NCBI GenBank assembly: GCA_028874995.1
Contig: JAPPGM010000161.1
Location: 17,264 to 81,263 of the forward strand
DNA length: 64,000 nucleotides
Origin: Gemmatimonadota bacterium
GTDB lineage: Bacteria; Gemmatimonadota; Gemmatimonadetes; Longimicrobiales; Gaopeijiaceae
Reading direction: 5' to 3'
Below are positions 58,735 to 64,000 of this stretch, in pieces (position 1 is the first letter of the stretch; every line of letters starts with the position of its first letter). Made by a program: the position numbers and the translations under genes. The notes beneath the pieces are model-generated. The model worked only from the letters and a program-made list of their open reading frames with translations, was not told the DNA's origin and made no database searches.

Positions 58735-59315
58735 GGCCGAAGCCGGTCGCCAACCGATGATGCGGAGTGTGATCCGCCGGGCCCGGCGGATGACCTGGCA
58801 GGGCAGGTGGATCATTTCGCGAACGAACGTCCTGAACTCCATCGCGACGTACTTCTTTAGGTCCACCTTGAAGTGCATCATCAGGGCGAACCAGCTGTTC
58901 AGGTTCCACGCCAGCGCCGCCATCACCATGTAGGACCAGTTGCTCACCAGGTCGTAGGCCGGACCCGCGTCGCGCCCACCCCGCTCTTCAGCTGCGCCAC
59001 CACGTTCTCCTGGTCGCAGCGGGCGTTGGCCAGCCGGACGACCTCGGCCGCGCCCAGGGCGACCATGTAGGCCGCGTCGTTGCGCAGGGCGCTCAGATCC
59101 TCCAGCCGCGTGCCCCCGCACAGCAGGTTGTAGGCGATGTTCAGCACGTGGTCCGACTCGTGGTATGGCAGGTGCCGCTTCAGCAGCTCCAGCCGCCCGT
59201 CGATCTCGCCGGCCAGCCCCAGCTTCGCCACCAGCCGCCGGACCACGCCGATGCCCGCGTAGCTCATCGCGTTGATCCGTGCCCCGATCTCGTAGCGCAC
59301 CCTGGGCCGCAGCAA
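58735..59315 (-). pseudogene. IS1380-like transposase relic, internally deleted and frameshifted
   Basis: N-terminal RRLVAKLGLAGEIDGRLELLKRHLPYHESDHVLNIAYNLLCGGTRLEDLSALRNDAAYMVALGA joined to C-terminal ENVVAQLKSGVGA / YDLVSNWSYMVMAALAWNLNSWFALMMHFK...FVREMIHLPCQVIRRARRI; middle catalytic region missing. Confidence 0.8.
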
Positions 59316-59345
59316 GCCATACCGGGATCGCGCGACCGCGTCGGG

Positions 59346-62300
59346 CTACCTTTTCCAGGCTCCTTTCGCCGACAGTGCCGGGCCGTTCCGGTCATAGGTT
59401 CCCTCGAGGGCCAGCCACCGGAGCCGCGCCCCGAGCCACAGTCCGCGCGCCGGCCCGAACAGCTCCGCCCGCGCGTAGGGAACCGGCTTGAGGGCCGGCA
59501 TCGCGCCAGCCGGCATCGCGGCGGCCCGCATCTCGGCGCCCGGCATCGCGCCGCCGGCGGAACCGAACTGGTACTCGGTGTGGACCGAGAACTTCGCGCG
59601 TCCGCGTTCCATCCCCGGTATCCCCGGCGCCACGCCGCTCGACCACAGCGCCTCGACGCCGCTCTCGGCGCGCCCGTAGGACGGATTCAGCCGGAGCGAC
59701 AGGCCACCTTCCGCGCCGGGATCGATCTGCACGGTCGCGCCGATGCCCCATTCCTCGTAGTCGCTGTCGATCGCTAGGAGCAGCCGTCCCTGTCCCTGCA
59801 TCCGGAGGCGCCGGGCGGGGCTCGCATACCGCAGCCCGCCGACCACCTCCATCCCGTTGACGTCGTCCACCCCCTCGTTCAACTCGTAGCGCGCTCCGCC
59901 GCTGACCAGCAGCCCGGCCTCATGCCCTCCTTCGAAGCGGTTGAGCTGGGTCCACTCGAGCACGGCGCGGATCCGCCGGATCTGGAAGTCCATCGCATCG
60001 ATGCCGTCCGCCTCCGCGAGGTCCATCCAGGACGCCCAGCCTTCCGCCCGCACGTTGAGCGCACCCGACCGGTTGCCCAGCAGGCGGCCGGTCACGCCCG
60101 CCGCCCCGGTCCGCAGCGTCGTCTTCGATTCCCGCGTGCCCGCCAGTGCGTCGTCGATCTCGACGTTGCCGCGCCCGTAGCTGGCCGCCGTCCAGACGGA
60201 CGCCCGGCCACCCGGCGTCCATGCCGCGTACGGCGTGATGCTGGTCATCCGGGCCTCGTAGGTGCCCGCCACGTCGCGCCCGCCCGTCATGTCCGTCCAG
60301 TCGTACGCGCCGCTCGACCGGCTCACCACCAGGCCCGCCAACAGGTTGTACGGGAGCCGCACGTCGGAGCCCCCGTGCGCGCTGAACAGCCCGCCATCCC
60401 ACTGGACCGGCGAAGCGCCCGTGGCACCCTGTGACACCGACCCGGCGCTCACCCAGGTGGACAGGCCACCGAAGCTCCGGGCCGCGCTTGAACCGCCAAG
60501 GACGGCCCTGAGACCGCCTGTGCGCGCCGCCATGAGGTTGCCGGAGCGGAGCTGGTCGCCCCCCGCGCCCCTCGCCACCGCCTGCACGCGGGTTCCGATC
60601 GCTTCGACGATCCCCGCCGTCACGGCCGACGCGTACCTCGGCAGGATCGCGGCGTTCACCCGCGCCGCACGCTCGACGGGATCGTCGGTCGTCGCCGTGG
60701 CCACGTTGGACGGCTCCCCGGTGCCCGCCTCGTTTGTGGCCGAGACCCGGTAGTGCCGCGTGTCGCCCGGCGCGAGCCCGTCGTGCACGTACTCCGTTTC
60801 GGCCCCGTCCGTGTCGTCCAGCACCTCCCACTCGTCGCCGTCCAGCGACACTTCGACGCGGTAGCTCGTCACCGCCGCGCCACCGTCGTAAGCCGGCGCC
60901 TCCCAGGTGAGCGTGATCTCGCGTGGCGTGGTCGCCTCCGCCACGAGGTCCGTGGGCGCATCCGGGACCGTCGCGTCGGTGCGCACGCTCACCGGGTCCG
61001 TGGCCGCGCCGGCGCCCTTCTCGTTGATGGCCGCGATCCGGTAGTGGTACGTCGTCGCGGGACGAAGTCCGCCGTGCACATGCTCCGTCCTGCCCGACTG
61101 CGTGTCCTCGTCGGCGTACTCCCACGACACGCCGCCGTCCTCCGAGTACTCGATCCGGTAGCCGGTGACCGGCGCACCGCCGTCGAACGGCGGGGCCGCC
61201 CACGACAAACCGACCCGCTCGTGGTCGATGGCGACCGCCCGGAGCTTCTCCGGTGCGTCCGGTACCGTGGCCTCCGTCTTCGCGAACGCCACGGGCGACG
61301 GGTCGCTCACGCCCGCGCGGTTGATCGCGCTCACCCGGTAGTGCCGCGTGCTCCCCGGCCGGATCCCCGTGTGCTGGTAGGCCGTGGCCAGCGACCGCGT
61401 GTCCGTCACCAGCACGTCCCACGACGCACCCGCGTTCTCCGACACCTCGACCTGGTAGCCCGTGATGGGTGCCCCGCCCGTGTACGCCGGCGGCGCCCAG
61501 GACAGGTCGATCCGGTAGGCGCCCTGCGCCTCGGCCCGGAGACCCGTCGGCGGGTCCGGCCGCACGGGGTCCGTCGTCGCCACCGCCATCTCGGACGGCA
61601 GGCCCGCGCCCGCCCGGTTGACCGCCGACACCCGGTAGTACCACGTGCTCGCCGGTTCCAGGCCCCGGTGCACGTAGCTCGTCAGCACCGTCTCCGTCTC
61701 CGCCACCACCGTCCACACCGCGTCGCCCCGCGAGCCCTCGATCCGGTAGCCCGTGATGGGCGCGCCGCCCGTGTACGCCGGCGCGATCCAATCGAGCCGG
61801 ATCCGGTACGCGCCGTCCGCCTCGGCCTCGAGCCCGATCGGCGGGTCCGGCGGGATCGGGTCCGTCACCGCCGTCGCCATCTCCGACGGCTCGCCGGTGC
61901 CTGCCTCGTTGATCGCACTCACCCGGTAGCTCCACTCGCTCCCCGGGTCGAGCCCCGTGTGGCTCCGCGACGTCTCGCCCGACCGCGTGTTCGCCACCAG
62001 GACCGTCCACTGCGTCCCGTCGTACGCTTCGATCCTGTATCCCGTGACCGGGACGCCGCCCGTGTAGCTCGGCTCGTCCCACTCGAGGTCGATCCGGTAC
62101 GGCCCGTTCGCCTCCGCCCGCAGTTTCTCGGGCGGATCGGGCACCACCGGATCCGTACGCGCCGCCGCGGGCGCCGACAGGTGGCTCACCCCCGCCGCGT
62201 TGATCGCCGCCACCCGGTACCGGTTCTCCGTCGCCGGCTCCAGTCCGGTGTGCGCGTACCGGGTCTCGCCCGTCCGGGTGTCCTCCTCGAGCACCCGCCA

Positions 62301-64000
62301 CTCGCTCTCTCCGTCCGCAAGGACGTGGATCCGGTAGCCGGTGATGTCCGCGCCGCCGTCGTAGCCCGGTGCACGCCACTCGAGATCGATCCGGTACGGA
62401 CCGTTGGCCTTCGCTTCCAGCTCCGACGGCGGGTCCGGGATCACCGGATCCGTCGCCGCGACCGCCACGTTGGACGCCTCGCTCGCGCCCGCCTCGTTCA
62501 GCGCGTACACCCGGTAGCGCCGCTCGTCGCCCGGTAGGAGTCCCGTATGCGTGTACGTGGTCGACAGGCGGTGGTCATCCACCAGGACCGCCCACCCGGT
62601 CCCGTCGTGGACCTCGATCCGGTAGCCCGTGATCTCCACGCCGCCCGTGTACGCCGGCGGCTCCCACGTCAGCACGATGGCGTTCGAACCCTGCGCCCCA
62701 GCCACCACGTTGACCGGCGCGTCCGAGACCACCGGGTCCGTGCGCGCCGACGCGATGTTCGAACTCGGCCCCACGCCCGCATCATTGATCGCCTGCACCT
62801 GGTAGCGCTGGCGGGTCCCCGGATCGAGACCCGAATGCGAGTACGTCGTCGCCGTCGTGCCCGTGTGGTTGACCAGCGCCGTGAAACCGCCGGTCGGACC
62901 CGCCACCAGGATCCGGTAGCCCTCGATTTCCGATCCGCCATCATTGAGCGGCGGCGTCCACGACAGGTCGATCCGGTCCGTGCCCACCGGCCGCGCGTTC
63001 AGGCCCCGCGGTGCCCCGGCAACCGTCGCGTCGGTCCTCGCCGTCGCCGTGTTCGAGTAGCCGCCGTGACCCTGCGCGTTGACGGCCGCCACCCGGTAGG
63101 TCGCTTCCGTATTCGGATCCAGTCCCGTGTGCGTGTACGACGTCGCCGTCGACTGCGTGTTCTCGGTCAGCACCTCCCAGTTCACGTCGCCGTACGACAC
63201 CTCGATCCGGTACCCCGTCACCGCACTGCCGCCGTCGAACTCGGGCGCCGTCCACGACAGGTCGATCCGGCCTTCGTCCACCGCCCGGGCCACCAGCCCG
63301 GTGGGCGCGTCCGGCTCCGACGTCTCCGTCGTCGCGCTCGCTTCGTTCGACGGCTCGCTCTCGCCCGCCGCGTTGATCGCACGCACCCGGTAGTGGTACC
63401 TCGTCCCGGGGCTCGCGCCCCGGTGCACGTACCGCGTCGACGTGCTCTCCGTGTCCTCCTCGAGATCGTCCCAGTCGTCCCCGTCCGTCGAGTACTCGAT
63501 CCGGTACCCGGTGACCGGGCTGCCGCCATCGTCCGCGGGCGCCTCCCAGTCCAGTTCCACCTCCGTGGGGCCATCCGCATCGGCCTCGAGGTCCGTCGGC
63601 GCGCCGGGAACACCCGCCTCCGTGGTCGCGCTCGCGACGTTCGACGGCTCGCTCTCGCCCACCGCGTTGATCGCGCGCACCCGGTAGTAGTACTTCGTGC
63701 CAGGCTCGACTCCCCGGTGCCGGTACCTCGTCGACGTCGTCTCCGTGTCCTCCTCGAGATCGTCCCAGTCGTCCCCGTCCGTCGAGTACTCGATCCGGTA
63801 GCCGGTGATCGGCGAGCCGCCGTCGAAATCCGGCCTCTCCCAGTCCAGGTCCACCCGGTCGCCGGCCGCGTCGGCTTCCAGGTCCGTCGGTGGGTCCGGC
63901 ACCGTGACGCCGGATCCCCTGGTCGTCGCGTTGGCCACGTTCGACGGCGGACCCGGCCCCGCCGTATTGATGGCCGACACGCGGTAGTGACGCGTGGTGC
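59346..64000 (-). CDS. FN3-repeat surface protein with C-terminal autotransporter-like barrel, N-terminus beyond window
   Basis: ORF open to window edge; 11 complete fibronectin type III repeats of ~95-98 aa (PDPPTDLEA...ITGYRIEYS...YRVRAINAVGESEPSNVASATT) plus one partial, then about 430 aa barrel from RVNAAILPRYASAVTAGIVEAIG. Confidence 0.88.
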   Translation of the reverse strand, partial: TTRHYRVSAINTAGPGPPSNVANATTRGSGVTVPDPPTDLEADAAGDRVDLDWERPDFDGGSPITGYRIEYSTDGDDWDDLEEDTETTSTRYRHRGVEPGTKYYYRVRAINAVGESEPSNVASATTEAGVPGAPTDLEADADGPTEVELDWEAPADDGGSPVTGYRIEYSTDGDDWDDLEEDTESTSTRYVHRGASPGTRYHYRVRAINAAGESEPSNEASATTETSEPDAPTGLVARAVDEGRIDLSWTAPEFDGGSAVTGYRIEVSYGDVNWEVLTENTQSTATSYTHTGLDPNTEATYRVAAVNAQGHGGYSNTATARTDATVAGAPRGLNARPVGTDRIDLSWTPPLNDGGSEIEGYRILVAGPTGGFTALVNHTGTTATTYSHSGLDPGTRQRYQVQAINDAGVGPSSNIASARTDPVVSDAPVNVVAGAQGSNAIVLTWEPPAYTGGVEITGYRIEVHDGTGWAVLVDDHRLSTTYTHTGLLPGDERRYRVYALNEAGASEASNVAVAATDPVIPDPPSELEAKANGPYRIDLEWRAPGYDGGADITGYRIHVLADGESEWRVLEEDTRTGETRYAHTGLEPATENRYRVAAINAAGVSHLSAPAAARTDPVVPDPPEKLRAEANGPYRIDLEWDEPSYTGGVPVTGYRIEAYDGTQWTVLVANTRSGETSRSHTGLDPGSEWSYRVSAINEAGTGEPSEMATAVTDPIPPDPPIGLEAEADGAYRIRLDWIAPAYTGGAPITGYRIEGSRGDAVWTVVAETETVLTSYVHRGLEPASTWYYRVSAVNRAGAGLPSEMAVATTDPVRPDPPTGLRAEAQGAYRIDLSWAPPAYTGGAPITGYQVEVSENAGASWDVLVTDTRSLATAYQHTGIRPGSTRHYRVSAINRAGVSDPSPVAFAKTEATVPDAPEKLRAVAIDHERVGLSWAAPPFDGGAPVTGYRIEYSEDGGVSWEYADEDTQSGRTEHVHGGLRPATTYHYRIAAINEKGAGAATDPVSVRTDATVPDAPTDLVAEATTPREITLTWEAPAYDGGAAVTSYRVEVSLDGDEWEVLDDTDGAETEYVHDGLAPGDTRHYRVSATNEAGTGEPSNVATATTDDPVERAARVNAAILPRYASAVTAGIVEAIGTRVQAVARGAGGDQLRSGNLMAARTGGLRAVLGGSSAARSFGGLSTWVSAGSVSQGATGASPVQWDGGLFSAHGGSDVRLPYNLLAGLVVSRSSGAYDWTDMTGGRDVAGTYEARMTSITPYAAWTPGGRASVWTAASYGRGNVEIDDALAGTRESKTTLRTGAAGVTGRLLGNRSGALNVRAEGWASWMDLAEADGIDAMDFQIRRIRAVLEWTQLNRFEGGHEAGLLVSGGARYELNEGVDDVNGMEVVGGLRYASPARRLRMQGQGRLLLAIDSDYEEWGIGATVQIDPGAEGGLSLRLNPSYGRAESGVEALWSSGVAPGIPGMERGRAKFSVHTEYQFGSAGGAMPGAEMRAAAMPAGAMPALKPVPYARAELFGPARGLWLGARLRWLALEGTYDRNGPALSAKGAWKR

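Noticed and set aside
59920-62379. 819-aa minus-strand ORF in an alternative frame of the FN3 array
   Set aside because: Frame-shifted shadow translation of the FN3 repeats, Gly/Arg-rich without domain features.
60753-62537. 594-aa Arg/His/Pro-rich plus-strand ORF antisense to the FN3 array
   Set aside because: Periodicity mirrors the FN3 repeats on the minus strand; shadow ORF.
59346-64000. Regular ~290-bp repeats as a possible satellite or CRISPR-like array
   Set aside because: Repeat period equals one FN3 domain in an uninterrupted reading frame.

Overview
High-GC bacterial chromosomal or contig segment. Gene content (many secreted six-bladed beta-propeller lipoproteins, LVIVD proteins, GLPGLI/outer-membrane barrel pairs, a DUF4175/BatA/DUF58/MoxR block, FN3-barrel surface protein) resembles Gemmatimonadota or a related FCB-group lineage; this taxonomic guess is inference only. 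About 30 protein-coding genes are supported. No rRNA, tRNA, CRISPR array or prophage structural module was recognised. Main points: (1) a duplicated LVIVD/DUF305 locus in which one LVIVD copy is broken by a 22-bp deletion between GTCGG microrepeats; (2) a tandem duplication of a two-gene module, GLPGLI protein + CnaB/OMP beta-barrel; (3) seven dispersed beta-propeller secretory paralogues, two of which share a palindromic upstream element GACGTTTCARCTGAAACGCGA at the same spacing; (4) six toxin-antitoxin or TA-like loci in ~47 kb, including HigB next to a HigA-like HTH fused to an ImmA/IrrE-type HELAH protease, placed in opposite orientation inside a MoxR-DUF58-BatA-DUF4175 / DUF4159-TPR cluster; (5) a decay zone at 27-33 kb (HigBA relic, duplicated ~195-bp repeat, metzincin relic, Big_2 relic, integrase tail); (6) an internally deleted IS1380-like transposase relic beside a very long FN3-repeat protein with a C-terminal barrel that runs off the window edge. 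Long ORFs antisense to real genes are treated as GC-bias artefacts.
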